Source: Daucus carota subsp. sativus (lineage: Eukaryota > Streptophyta > Magnoliopsida > Apiales > Apiaceae). From it: a stretch of 64,000 bases of DNA. The DNA is taken from assembly GCF_001625215.2 (NCBI RefSeq), contig NC_030383.2:5158779-5222778 (forward strand), in the 5' to 3' direction. Positions 37,075-47,724 of this stretch are shown in pieces. How positions within the stretch are numbered: the first letter of the stretch is position 1; each line of letters starts with the position of its first letter. The translations under genes and the position numbers were made by a program. The notes below the pieces were generated by a model, which was not told the origin of the DNA, ran no database searches, and saw only the letters and a list, made by a program, of their open reading frames with translations.

Positions 37075-37324
37075 CTCCTTCCGTTTCAAATTACATGTCC
37101 ACTTAACAAAAATCACACAGTTTAAAAAAAATGGTTGTTTATAAATTAATTGCATTAAATAACCTTAGTATGTGGTATTAGATTGATCTAGAAAATATAA
37201 ATTAAGAGATATGTTGAGTTGAATTGACTTTGAAAATATGATTTTGCATTGAAAGTTGAAGTGGACAACTAATTTAAAACAATTTTTTTTTCAAAAATGG
37301 ACATGTAAATTGAAACGGAGGGAG
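37075..37324. mobile_element. Stowaway MITE, 250 bp
   Basis: The left arm CTCCTTCCGTTTCAAATTAC mirrors the right arm, which on the other strand reads CTCCCTCCGTTTCAATTTAC. The right end is followed by TA; the left TA is lost. Confidence 0.85.
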
Positions 37325-38160
37325 TATCAAATTTTGTAGATTTTTTCCATATTGAAAACCAAGTATTGTGCTTTTATAAAAAATTAAATTTATATTAATT
37401 TTGACTAAAACTACATTTGTAATATATTTGCAGTACTTGTTAATTTTAGGAGATCAATCACAATAATCCTCCTTATTTCCGGACCGGGTTCCGTGTCAGT
37501 TTAAAACTGTATTACTCCTATTTTATTATTATTTGTGAAAGGACATTAATAGAGCAGGAATGCAGGATAAGTATATACCAGATCTGAATATCTGATACTC
37601 AAATACTCCTCAAAATGGAAAGGAGCAGGTGGGGAGAATTTTCTAATCAGCGTCGGCACGATTACTTCTTCGTACCAAGAAATTGGAAATTGAAACTAAT
37701 TAATTAATTTATAATTTATTAAAAACTTTTCTGATATATTACAGATTTTCAGTTAAATCAGAATGTAATCCATAAATTGATAAATATTTTTAAAAAATTA
37801 GTCAATTTTTTTTAATAAATCAATGAATTTTGAAACAATTCCCAAATCAAGCAATACAATTTGCATATATTTACTAAAAAATCACAAATTTTCTTTTAAT
37901 CACACACTTCACAAGTTGGGCCAAAAGCTTCCCAAACTGATATATGGGCTGTTTTCCCCAGAAATTACGTGCCCAGTTCCCCTCTTCACTCTCACCCTGC
38001 CTAGATCTCCTCTGTTTAGTACTCACATTTATATAAACCCTAAAATCCCAATCTTGGCAATTCTCCCAAACCCACCCAGCAACTCACCAAATCAATCTCT
38101 CTCTCTTCTGGGTCACCAAGATTTTGAATCTTTCTCACAAAGATTCAATCTTTTTTCACA
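37325..38160. other. Upstream region of the translocator gene
   Basis: AT-rich, then a CT-rich 5' UTR. A TATA box (TTTATATAAA, about 38028-38037) lies about 125 bases before the ATG. Confidence 0.6.
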
Positions 38161-39210
38161 ATGGGCAAGGGAGGAGCTCTGAGCAAGAGTGTGTTGAAGA
38201 GCATCATTTTGTCATACACATATGTGTCTATATGGATCTTTCTCAGCTTCTCTGTGATTGTTTACAACAAATACATCCTGGATCGAAAGCTCTACAATTG
38301 GCCTCACCCCATTTCTCTAACTATGATTCACATGGGCTTTTGCTCAATTCTTGCTTATTTGATTATTAAAGTGTTCAAATTGGTTGAGCCAGTGACTATG
38401 TCTAGAGATCTTTACTTAAGATCTGTTGTGCCTATTGGTTTGCTTTACTCTCTTAGTCTTTGGCTTTCGAATTCTGCTTATATATATTTGTCGGTGTCGT
38501 TTATCCAAATGTTGAAAGCTTTAATGCCTGTCGCTGTTTATTCAATTGGTGTTATGATGAAAAAGGAAACTTTTAGATCTAATACTATGTTTAACATGGT
38601 TAGTATTTCCTTTGGGGTTGCGATTGCGGCGTATGGGGAAGCAAAGTTTGATACTTTTGGGGTGGTTTTGCAATTGGGGGCTGTTGTTGTTGAGGCTACT
38701 AGGTTGGTTATGATTCAGATTCTGTTGGCTGCTAAAGGGATTAAATTGAACCCCATTACTTCGCTTTATTATGTTTCACCATGTTGTTTTGTGTTTCTGT
38801 CAGTGCCTTGGTTGATTGTTGAGTTCCCAGTGTTGAGGGAGACTTCGAGTTTCCATTTTGATTATTGGATTTTTGGGACTAATTCTATTTGTGCATTTGC
38901 TTTGAATCTTGCTGTGTTTTTGCTTGTTGGGAAGACTTCTGCATTGACTATGAATGTTGGTGGGGTAGTTAAGGATTGGTTGTTGATTGCTTTTTCGTGG
39001 TCGGTGATTAAGGATCAAGTGACTCCGATTAATTTGGTCGGATATGGGGTGGCTTTCTTGGGTGTTGCATATTACAATCACCTGAAATTGCAAGCAATGA
39101 AGGAAAATGAAGCTCAGAAGAAGGCACGGGAGGCTGATGAAGAAGGTGGAAAGTTGTTGGAAGAGAAATCGGAAGAAGTTGGGCAGAAGAAGAACGAGGC
39201 GGAAGACTGA
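38161..39210 (+). CDS. Putative sugar-phosphate/phosphate translocator (TPT/NST family)
   Basis: Intronless 349-aa protein with about ten membrane segments, closest in memory to the Arabidopsis At2g25520/At4g32390 group. Relatives sit in Golgi or other endomembranes and are annotated as probable sugar-phosphate or nucleotide-sugar exchangers; the substrate of this branch is not settled. The N-terminus [19 protein letters not shown] is short and has no plastid transit peptide. Family landmarks are [33 protein letters not shown], the conserved Lys-Arg pair region ([14 protein letters not shown]) and [17 protein letters not shown]. The last 40 residues are a charged Lys/Glu cytosolic tail. The gene is complete, with a TATA box and a CT-rich leader upstream. 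Confidence 0.9.
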   Translation: MGKGGALSKSVLKSIILSYTYVSIWIFLSFSVIVYNKYILDRKLYNWPHPISLTMIHMGFCSILAYLIIKVFKLVEPVTMSRDLYLRSVVPIGLLYSLSLWLSNSAYIYLSVSFIQMLKALMPVAVYSIGVMMKKETFRSNTMFNMVSISFGVAIAAYGEAKFDTFGVVLQLGAVVVEATRLVMIQILLAAKGIKLNPITSLYYVSPCCFVFLSVPWLIVEFPVLRETSSFHFDYWIFGTNSICAFALNLAVFLLVGKTSALTMNVGGVVKDWLLIAFSWSVIKDQVTPINLVGYGVAFLGVAYYNHLKLQAMKENEAQKKAREADEEGGKLLEEKSEEVGQKKNEAED

Positions 39211-39859
39211 TTTTTGAGAAAATTGGTTCTTCTGTGAGTTCCCAAGTCTGCAGTTATGTTTCTAATTAGAATTTAATTTGTTTTTTAAGTATGTAATTTA
39301 TAAGAGTTCCGTTATGTCTTCAACATGTTTAGTATGCTATGTTACTGTGATGTTATCTGATATTAATCTGTAGAATCACAGGGCCAATTGGTCTAATTAT
39401 GTAGCAAGAAAGACTTTCAGGCTTATATATAGCTAGCTTATATGTGTCATCTTCCATCTTTCATCAAACAATGTTAAGATGAATCTTTAATGTGTTCCAT
39501 CTTTCATCTAGCCCAAGTGTTTTAAAATTACCCCAGATCTGTTGTGTTTTTAAATTTAGGTGGTCCAGCTGCAGATCTAGAATCTTTTAGTTTTCGGAAC
39601 TTTGTGATTGCTGTTGCATTGTACCCTGCCATACCTGCTATAAACTCATGTGACTGCTGTACTAAGATCAACCTCTGATGACATTATAATAACGTTAAAA
39701 GGACACGCAACTAACTACACAATCCAATATGAGAATTTATTTTTTATTAAACATGAGTCAAGTTAACTGAAATATTTCATAAACAAATTACAAAGGAAAT
39801 AGTTTCGAAAAGCCTAAAATCTAACTAGAAAGCAATGGAGAGTTTTTGTTCAGCATATT
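39211..39859. other. Translocator 3' flank and start of the tandem array
   Basis: The left part is the translocator 3' UTR. From about 39610 the sequence (TGCTATAAACTCAT, GCTGTACTAAGATCAACCTC) is repeated at about 43500-43700 beside the third CCDC124-like gene, marking the edge of the duplicated unit. Confidence 0.6.
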
Positions 39860-40240
39860 CTACCAATCCCATTCAACTGTGCTTTCCAGTCTCTCCTTCT
39901 CCAGTTCAGCAAGAAACTCGGCTTTTCGAGCCGCAGCTTCTTCTTGTTTCTTAGCTTTCTCTGTATTTCGTCTTGCAGCTAGTCTTTCCTCCTCCAGCTT
40001 AGCAAGAAGTTGATTCTCGGCTTTTCGGGCTGCAGCTGCTTCTTGTTTCTTGGTTTTCTCCTCACGTTTTTTTGCAGCACGAGACTTAATTCCTTCTCCT
40101 GCTTCACGCCAATAATCGTCTTCTTTCTGGCAAGCCTCAAGCCCTTCCTTGCGCTTTTCACGTTCGATTGTGGCAGCTATCTTTCTAACAACGTTTGCCA
40201 TGGTTTTGGCCTTCACTATCTTTTTCTTAGTTGGCTGCAT
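39860..40240 (-). CDS. CCDC124/Lso2-like small coiled-coil protein, tandem copy 1
   Basis: The frame starts at ATG 40240 and ends at 39860, 126 aa. A TATA box (40334-40343) lies about 95 bases upstream. The middle part, YWREAGEGIKSRAAKKREEK and then EAAAARKAENQLLAKLE, resembles the N-terminal helical half of plant CCDC124, a ribosome-associated protein whose yeast counterpart Lso2 is only about 90 aa and binds idle ribosomes. The conserved PKK-type start of CCDC124 is replaced by MQPTKKK, and the C-terminal half of CCDC124 is absent; instead a second Ala/Glu/Lys helix repeat (KKQEEAAARKAEFLAELE) ends STVEWDW. The protein is extremely charged. Whether it still binds ribosomes is inference. Confidence 0.7.
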   Translation of the reverse strand: MQPTKKKIVKAKTMANVVRKIAATIEREKRKEGLEACQKEDDYWREAGEGIKSRAAKKREEKTKKQEAAAARKAENQLLAKLEEERLAARRNTEKAKKQEEAAARKAEFLAELEKERLESTVEWDW

Positions 40241-40333
40241 TTTCTGTTTTGCTAGCTTGTTTAACAAATTTTCTCACACAATAACAAACTCTCCGAGGCT
40301 CAGATTATGTTTTATGGCTATGCCATGAAAGAG

Positions 40334-40343
40334 TATATATATA
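40334..40343 (-). promoter_or_regulatory. TATA box of CCDC124-like copy 1
   Basis: An alternating TA run is preserved at the same distance from the ATG in all three copies (see 41928-41935 and 44180-44187). Confidence 0.65.
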
Positions 40344-40851
40344 GGGTGGGCCAAATCCTTGTAATCCTAAGGCAAATCCAATTCTGATTTATATTATTGA
40401 AATAGTGTATAAATTCTTGTAATCCTAACACAATCCTAACACAAGTTCAAGTTTAATTTATTTTATCAAAATATATGATAAAGTTAAATCTTATTTTATA
40501 TGGACTTTAGGATTTGAGTCCAGTGAATTCGAATTCTAGTGAAAATTATGATAAAAAGAATTTAGAATATTTTAATATACTCACGATACTTAATAAATTG
40601 TGAATTCTATTATTTATTCACTTAATATTTATAATTTAATATTATTTAATACTTTTGCTTAATTTTATTTAGATTTTATATATATTAATAGACTTACAAA
40701 TATATTTTAAATTTGAATTATTAATATGTTTTTGTTAGTTTTGTCAACATAAATTTCTAGTAATTAGGTTTTTCAAAATAAATGTATTTCAGCCCCTATC
40801 AAACGGCTTCTCCGGTAAACAAATACTTTGATCACAGTTCCAAGTAGTTTA

Positions 40852-41157
40852 ATGGCGATCTTCGAGGGACAATTGGGCAAACAAAAGTTAAAAGCGTTTC
40901 CAAAAGCTGTTAGTGTGTCGAATACAGAGGCTGGAATGGAGGCTGAAGATCGTGTGCTTGAGGATTTAACAAAGAGAGATTAAAGAAGAGAACAAATTCA
41001 GAAGAATATCAAATTGGGGCCTGATATAATAGCAGATTTTGACATGAATGAGGCAGAGGAATATGAAACATGGAGGGTCCGTGAGACTGCAAGGATCAAG
41101 AGGGATAGAGATCACCGAGAAGCAATGTCCAAGGACAAGAAGAAATTGCTGGGATAA
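40852..41157 (+). pseudogene. MFAP1-like decayed gene, copy 1
   Basis: The first frame (MAIFEGQLGKQKLK onward) stops after 44 codons. Further on, NEAEEYETWRVRETARIKRD and HREAMSKDK match the conserved C-terminal region of MFAP1, a spliceosome protein that has NEAEEYExWKxREIxRIKR. Compared with copy 2 it lacks about 45 bases in the middle (the KIETKQIV region). Both copies are far shorter than true MFAP1 (about 430 aa) and lack its acidic central and C-terminal end, so they look like a shrunken paralogue. It is head to head with CCDC124-like copy 1, about 610 bases between starts. Confidence 0.7.
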
Positions 41158-41453
41158 GAAACATGATTTTATATCACAGTATCCACCACTATCGTCAAAA
41201 CTATCAAGTGACTTATGACTATATGATCTCCCCGAACTCATTATAGCCACCAAATTTATTTCATATCTCACTATTTTAAATCTTGAAATTAATTAATAGA
41301 AAACTTAATGGAATCCATGTGAGAATTGATTTTATCAACCATGACCCATGAGTCAAGTTATCTGAAATATTTTATAAACAAACTACAAAGGAAAAGTTTC
41401 GAAAATCCTAAAATCTAACTAGAAAGCAATGAAGAGTTTTTGTTGAGCATATT

Positions 41454-41834
41454 CTACCAATCCCATTCCTCTGTGCTTTCCAGTCTTTCCTTCTCCAGTT
41501 CAGCAAGAAACTCGGCTTTTCGAGCCGCAGCTTCTTCTTGTTTCTTAAGTTTCTCCGTATGTCGTGTTGCTGTTAGTTTTTCCACCTCCAGCTTAGCAAG
41601 AAGTCGATTCTCGGCTCTCCGAGCTGCAGCTACTTCTAGTTTTTTGCTTTTCTCCTCGCGCTTTTTTGCAGCACGAGACATAATTCCTTCTCCTGCTTCA
41701 CGCCAATAATCGTCTTCTTTCTGGCAAGCCTCCAGCCCTTCCTCGCGATCTTCACGTTCGATTATGGCAGCTATCTTTCTAACAATGTTTTTCATGGTTT
41801 TGGCCTTCAATACCTTTTTCTTACTTGGCTGCAT
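41454..41834 (-). CDS. CCDC124/Lso2-like small coiled-coil protein, tandem copy 2
   Basis: 126 aa, same length as copies 1 and 3, with no gaps. The TATA box is at 41928-41935. Copies 2 and 3 are closer to each other than to copy 1 (shared MQPSKKK, KNIVRKIAAIIERED, LTATRHTEKLKKQEE). The core YWREAGEGIMSRAAKKREEK is kept. Most differences from the other copies are conservative, and the frame is open in all three, which argues for coding constraint. Confidence 0.7.
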   Translation of the reverse strand: MQPSKKKVLKAKTMKNIVRKIAAIIEREDREEGLEACQKEDDYWREAGEGIMSRAAKKREEKSKKLEVAAARRAENRLLAKLEVEKLTATRHTEKLKKQEEAAARKAEFLAELEKERLESTEEWDW

Positions 41835-41927
41835 ATTTTGTTTTGCTAGCTTCTTTAACAATTGATTTCACACAATAACAAACTCTCCGAGGCTCAGATT
41901 ATGTGTATGGCTATGACATAAAGAGTG

Positions 41928-41935
41928 TATATATA
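41928..41935 (-). promoter_or_regulatory. TATA box of CCDC124-like copy 2
   Basis: TATATATA about 95 bases before the ATG, as in the other copies. Confidence 0.65.
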
Positions 41936-42039
41936 AGGTTCTCCGGCCAAATCTTTGTAATCCTAAGCCTAGTCCAATTCTGATTTATTTTATGAAAGAG
42001 TGTATATAGGGTTCTCCGATCGAATTTCTGTAGTCCTGA

Positions 42040-42260
42040 CCCGAGTCCAAGTCTAATTTATTTTATCAAAATATATGATAAATTTAGGATATTTTTACAA
42101 TCCTAACGCAAATCCAAATCTAATTTATATATGATAAATTTAGGATATTCTTACAATCCTAACGCGAATCCAAGTCTAATTTATTTTATCAAAATTTATG
42201 ATAAAGTTAATCCTAACGCAAGTCCAAGTCTAATTTATTTTATCAAAATATATGATAAAG
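42040..42260. repeat. Short tandem repeats between the head-to-head pair 2
   Basis: Three to four imperfect copies of an approximately 60-base unit (AATCCTAACGCAAGTCCAAG, TCTAATTTATTTTATCAAA, ATATATGATAAA) lie in the shared upstream region. Copy 1 of the array has fewer. Confidence 0.65.
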
Positions 42261-42662
42261 TTAAATTCTATTTCATATAGACTTTAGGATTTGAGTCTAG
42301 TAAATTCAAATTCGGATGGAAATTACGATAAAAAAAAGTTTAGAATATTTTAATATACTCAGGATACTTAATATACTTGATTGTGAATTCTAGTATTTAT
42401 TCAATCATATTTATAATTTAATATTATATAGTACTTTTGCTTAATTTTATCTAGATATTATATATATTAATAGACTTACAAATATATATTAATTTTGAAT
42501 AATTAATATGTTTTTATTAGTTTTGTAACATAAATTTCTAGTAATTAGGTTTTTCAAAATAGATGTATTTAAGCCCCATCAAACGGCTTCTAAATCAAAT
42601 AAACAGAATTACTTTGCATCCTCTGTAAAGAAAATACTTTGATCACAGTTCCAAGTAGTTTA

Positions 42663-43216
42663 ATGGCGATCTTCGAGGGAGAATTGGGCAAACAAAAGTT
42701 AAAAGGGCATTCACTACAGAGGCCGGAGGCCGAGGAGCCTGTGCTTGAGGATTTAACCATACAGAGATTAAAGAAGAGAAAGATTGAGACGAAGCAGATA
42801 GTGGCCAAGGAGATACGCAAGGACGAACAAATTCAGAAGAATATCAAACTGGCGCCTTATATAGGACCCGTTTGGCTGAGCTTAAAATAAGTACTTATTG
42901 CTTAAAATAAAAAAGTGGAGTAAAAGTCAGAAGCAAGTTAAAACTTATAAGTGATTAAACTGTTTGGGAAATAAGCAAAAGTCCTGAAACAAAAACTAGT
43001 AATCCTAACTTCTTTTAAGTGCTTCCTGATTTTTTACACAAACGGTACAAATAAGTGCTTATAACTTATAAACTCAGAAATCGACTTATTTATGTGGTGC
43101 CAAACACCACCATAATAACAGATATTGACATGAATGAGGCAGAGGAATATGAAATCAAGGGTGATAGAGATCACCGAGAAGCAATGTTCAAGGACAAGAA
43201 GAAATTGCTAGGATAA
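42663..43216 (+). pseudogene. MFAP1-like decayed gene, copy 2, interrupted by a MITE
   Basis: The left part codes MAIFEGELGKQKLK, then EEPVLEDLTIQRLKKRKIE and TKQIVAKEIRKDEQIQKN, clearly like the MFAP1 stretch RKIETKQIVVEEVRKDEEIRKN. A MITE at 42864-43111 breaks the frame. To its right, MNEAEEYE and DRDHREAMFKDKKKLLG resume the MFAP1 similarity, with a short internal deletion relative to copy 1. Not expected to make a working MFAP1. Head to head with CCDC124-like copy 2. Confidence 0.75.
42864..43111. mobile_element. MITE (PIF/Harbinger-like) inside MFAP1-like copy 2
   Basis: 248 bp, ends GGACCCGTTTGGC and, mirrored, GGTGGTGTTTGGC. It is flanked by ATA on both sides, and copy 1 shows the empty site, so the borders are well fixed. 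A 3-bp duplication and the GTTTGGC end fit PIF/Harbinger. It inserted after the array duplicated. Confidence 0.8.
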
Positions 43217-43705
43217 GAAACATGATTTTATATCAAAGTGTCCACTGTTCTCATCAAAACTATCAAGTATTTGATCTCTCGGAACTCATTTTAGCCACAA
43301 AAATAATTTTATATATCACTATGTTAAATCTTGAAAAACAATTAATTAAAAACTTAATGGAATCTTTATCAGCAGATGATATCCGAGCCTTAGGATTACA
43401 AAAAAAAAAAAAAAACAAGAACGAAGATTATAAAAAAATTGTAGCAAACACATTATCTGTTTGTTAACTTTTTCATTAATATTTTTTCAAGATTTTGATG
43501 ACCGGCTATAAACTCATCTTCCTGCTGTACTAAGATCAACCTCTGATAATATTATAATAGAAAGGACAAGCAGCTAACTACACAATCCATATGAGAATTT
43601 ATTTCATTAATTATCTGAAATATTTGATAAACAAATTACAAAGGAAATAGTTTCGAGAAGCCTAATACATAACTAGAAAGAAACAGAGTTTTTGTTGAGC
43701 ATATT

Positions 43706-44086
43706 CTACCAATCCCATTCAACTGTGCTTTCGAGTCTTTCCTTCTCCAGTTCCGCAAGAAATTCGGCCTTTCGCGCTGCTTCTTCTTCTTGTTTCTTAA
43801 GTTTCTCCGTATGTCGTGTTGCTGTTAGTTTTTCCACCTCCAGCTTAGCAAGAAGTCGATTCTCGGCTTTTCGGGCTGCAGCTGCTTCTAGTTTCTTGCT
43901 TTTCTCCTCGCGCTTTTTTGCAGCACGAGACATGATTCCTTCCCCTGCTTCACGCCAATAATCGTCTTCTTTCTGGCAAACCTCCAGCTCTTCCTCGCGA
44001 TCTTCACGTTCGATTATGGCAGCTATCTTTCTAACAATGTTTTTCATGGTTTTGGCCTTCAATATCTTTTTCTTACTTGGCTGCAT
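43706..44086 (-). CDS. CCDC124/Lso2-like small coiled-coil protein, tandem copy 3
   Basis: 126 aa, TATA box at 44180-44187. Very like copy 2, with EELEVCQKEDDYWREAGEGI and the shared end ESTVEWDW. Unlike copies 1 and 2 it has no MFAP1-like partner upstream; homology of its upstream region ends near 44520. Its downstream flank matches that of copy 1 (39610-39860), which suggests unequal exchange between units. Confidence 0.7.
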   Translation of the reverse strand: MQPSKKKILKAKTMKNIVRKIAAIIEREDREEELEVCQKEDDYWREAGEGIMSRAAKKREEKSKKLEAAAARKAENRLLAKLEVEKLTATRHTEKLKKQEEEAARKAEFLAELEKERLESTVEWDW

Positions 44087-44179
44087 ATTTTGTTTTGCTA
44101 GCTTCTTTAACAAATTTTTTCACACAATAACAAACTCTCCGAGGCTCAGATTATGATTTATGGCGATGCCTTGAAAGAG

Positions 44180-44187
44180 TATATATA
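44180..44187 (-). promoter_or_regulatory. TATA box of CCDC124-like copy 3
   Basis: TATATATA about 95 bases before the ATG, as in copies 1 and 2. Confidence 0.65.
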
Positions 44188-45049
44188 GGCTGGTTTGCCG
44201 ACCGAATTCCTTTAATCCTAGTGTGAGTCCAAGTCTGATTTATTTTATCAGAGGTAACGAGGTATGGTATAATTAAGTTCTATTCTATATCGGCTTGAGG
44301 ATTTTAAGTCCAGTGATTTCGAATTCTAGTGGAAATATGATGAGAAGAGTTTAGATGAATATTTTAATATACTCATCATACTTCCTTATATCTTGCTTGT
44401 GAATTTTACCGTTTACTCACTTAATACTTTTAATTAATATTATTTTATATTTTGTTTAGCTTTATGCAGGTTTTATATATTAATAAATTTTCGAATGTAT
44501 TGTGATATTGGATTAATATGTCTTCTTCGGCCGTTTCAGTGAGTTTAAAAATTGTAATTGTGAATGAGGGAGGTTGTTTATATGGATTTCAATAAAACTG
44601 AAAAATTATATGTTTGTATAATAAGTCAGAAATCGACCTAAAGTCAGAAATAAGTTTAAATCATAAACTGACTTAAAACCAGAAGTTGGTTTAATGTAAT
44701 TTTTTACTAAACTAGTTTTTTTAATAATATTTATCCATAAGATATAAATTATCCATAAATTATTTTTATTTTTATTATTATATTTTTAAAACTCATAACT
44801 CAGTAATAAGTCAAAATTAACCGAACAGAATATTTTAAACTCCCAACTTATTATCACGGTAAGTTAAGTTAAATTAAGTCATAAGTCATGTTCGTTCTTA
44901 AAAGCAACTCTGGCAAATGAATATGACAACCCTTTCACTATATCACAGAAAAACAGAACAGATAGATTGTACATGATCCAGTCCTGTTTCCGCGTAAACA
45001 AGCAACAAAAATAACATACAATCTTGAAATGAAGCATCCTAACAAGTTG
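44188..45049. other. Upstream of array copy 3 and NPF 3' flank
   Basis: The array homology ends near 44520. From about 44600 to 44900 there are scattered AAGTCAGAAATCGAC and ATAAGTCA blocks like the interior of the MITE at 42864-43111, perhaps a decayed relative; no ends could be defined. Confidence 0.35.
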
Positions 45050-47724
45050 CTAACATTTTTCGTTAATCTTCAATTCTTCCAATGCAGCAGGTTTAGCAGT
45101 TTTATGTGCCTTGAACCACTTTGCACAAACAAGATTCAGGACAAAGTTTATAAGGCTAAGCATGGCCACTAGGCCGTAGAATAAATCGAGCCTTCCGAGG
45201 TTTATATTGTCTGCCAGCCATCCGTTTCCGTGGTTCCCAGTGAATTTCTTGACAACAGAGACTAGGAAACTACTGAGGAAAAAACCAAGTGACAGTGTAG
45301 TGAGAAAGAGGCCAGTGCTCATTGTTTTCATCCCTTTCGGTGACTGAGTTATGAAGAAATCAAGCTGGCCGGTGTATATGAAGGCCTCACCGGCCCCTAT
45401 TAAGAAAAATTGTGGGATCAGCCAAAAGACGCTTATTGGTAGAGTCGCGGTTGTGCTTCCTTTGTGTTTTGCAACTGATAACCTTTTCATCTCGACTAGT
45501 GATGCGACTCCCATTCCAATAACTGACAGAATAAGGCCTATGGCAATCCTTTGTAAGTTGGTAAAGCCTGTGTTCATAGTTAAGCTACACTTTGTTAATT
45601 ATAAGTCATATTCGGCACTTCTTGCATAATGCTGAGTGTAATGATCTGTACCTGGTTTTCCTTTCCACTTCTTCCAAAGTGGCATGACAAAGCGGTCATA
45701 AACTGCAAGTGTGATCAATATGGCAGCCACGAAGAAGACAGTGAGAGAGCCTGCTGGTATCTTGAAATTTCCTACGAATCTATTCATGGTCATCGCTTGT
45801 TGAACTGAAAAGGTGATCATCTGAGCATATACAGTCCAGAAAATGATGGTTGTGGCCCAAATTGGCAACAGTCTTACCATCATTTTCACTTCCTCTACTC
45901 TTGTCACTGAGCATAGCTTCCAGGGATTTGGAACTGAACCATGATCAAAGTCTCTTTCTGTGACAATCGCTGCCTTATCCAAGAACCTATATGTTTAGCA
46001 TAAGCTTTGAATTAATAAACTATTTACTCCCAAAATATTTTTGGCGCAAATGAAATAGCAATATCCAGTTTTATGATTGTTGTATCTTCGCGTGTGTTGG
46101 TTCTTTTATTGTTTTTTCCAGTGTAAGCTTGTGTTTCAGAAGATAGAACTAACCAGAACTGATCCGTGTGATGAATCCTCAAAGCTTCTGGAGAATCCTC
46201 ATACAAAGACATATCATATGGAAGTTCCATTTTTTTCTTCTTTATAGCAGCTACGACTACCTGCAAAATGCTAACTATGGGGCTCCCCACACTTTTCTTG
46301 TACCTGTATCTTCTAGTCCCTGATAAGAATATTAGTATTGCTACTAGCATAGACACGGAACAAACTCCATATCCCAAGCTTCGGTCCACTTGATCTTGTA
46401 TGTAAACAAGCACAGTAACTGCCATGAAAGTTCCCATGCTAACAAAGAAGAAAAATCTGTTAAAGAAATAGGCCATCTGTGCCTTCTCCTTCTCATCTTT
46501 TTCATCAAATTGATCAGTTCCAAATCCCGAAACACTGGACTTCAGGCCACCAGTCCCTAATGCAACAAGGTATAGAGCCAAGTAGAGGATTCCCATTTGA
46601 GACCCATTAGCCTGTTTGCAATTGCTCATGTCAATAGAGTGGCATGCTGGTGGACGCAGTTGTGGCAGTTTGGTAGATAATGCTAATGTTGCAGTGCCCT
46701 TGAACATTAAAGAAAAAGGTATAATGAGACTCAGATAGTATGTGGTGGCGAGATATAGTTATACAAGAATTGGGGATGTTAATAGAAGACGCACAAGAGT
46801 TTGAATTGAAGCAAAGATTGCAATGGTCTTGTATCTGCCTAGGAAAGAGTCTGCTAAAAAGCCTCCAAGTAAACACAAGAGGAAAGATGTGCCCATAAAA
46901 TCTGTAACAATATTGGCTGAAGCAGCACTTGGAATATGCAGAATCCCGCCTAGGTATGTCACAAGGTTTACAGCTATGCCCATTGTTGAGAGCCTCTCAC
47001 ATATCTCAATTCCTGTAAGATATTTCAAGTAAATCAAAAAACTTATTTAAACAGTAAGCATCAAAAAGAGGTCAGCAGGAGGGGAAAGACATTCCCCTTC
47101 TGTCATCATGAACAATAATATTCTGCTAAAAATCATAGTGAAAATGGGTGTCCGAATCAGAATCTTCACAGTTCAAATTAATAGCTCATGTAGTACATCA
47201 TCATCCATGATAATCTTGACCAAAGAATGAATGCCATGAAAATGAACAAATATTCCGAGTCTTGACTGGGACCCCTTAATATCTCTTCACTAAGAGCACT
47301 GGTTACGAATACAGTAGTCAAGAAACATATTTTTCAGCAAATTGTCACATTTGGTACGATCAAAGATTTTGTCTATGTCATTGTCTAGTTCTGCATGTGG
47401 CTATGGCCATTAGTAGATTCAGTCAGCTCTATTCCTTCTTATGCATGTTACTTTAGTGTAAAGTTCTTGAAAATTTGCGAAACAGCATAACAACCATTTA
47501 AGATAGAAGACAATAAAAGATATGTGAAATGAGTAGATATGGCATGCTAAAATATCAGCAGTATGGCCTTAGATTTTGTGAGTTGGGGAAGTTGTGAAAA
47601 TCAGCATCTCAGCGAAGCAAATAGACGAACCTAAAATAAGGGCAGCGGGCACCCAACCACCAGTTTTGGACTTGTCAGCAGGAAAACCCTTGTAATCAAC
47701 AGCGTCGTAAACTGTCAAGCTCAT
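45050..47724 (-). CDS. NPF6.2: NRT1/PTR family transporter, NPF6.2 (NRT1.4) type
   Basis: Proton-coupled nitrate transporter of the major facilitator superfamily. Arabidopsis NPF6.2 stores nitrate in the petiole. The coding exons are 47724-47631, 47012-46795, 46698-46154, 45986-45652 and 45567-45050, summing to 1710 nt, 569 aa. Features include DAVDYKGFPADKSKTGGW, the proton-coupling EICER (ExxER) motif in the first membrane helix, TDFMGTSFLLCLLGGFLADS, a charged central loop (AIKKKKMELP), VEEVKMMVRLLPIWATTIIF and QLDFFITQSPKGMKTMSTG. Twelve membrane segments are expected. Wording and loop lengths follow NPF6.2 rather than NPF6.3, and the Thr101 region of NPF6.3 is not conserved (IQTLGTATL). 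Introns 2 and 4 are under 100 bases. A TATA box lies near 47936-47945 on the minus strand. Confidence 0.92.

Noticed and set aside
44540-44900. Second copy of the 42864-43111 MITE
   Set aside because: Shared AAGTCAGAAATCGAC-type words, but no inverted ends or target duplication.
45567-45652. Frame break splitting the NPF6.2 gene
   Set aside because: An 84-base GT-AG intron restores the family sequence GKPGFTNLQRIAIGL, so it is splicing and not damage.
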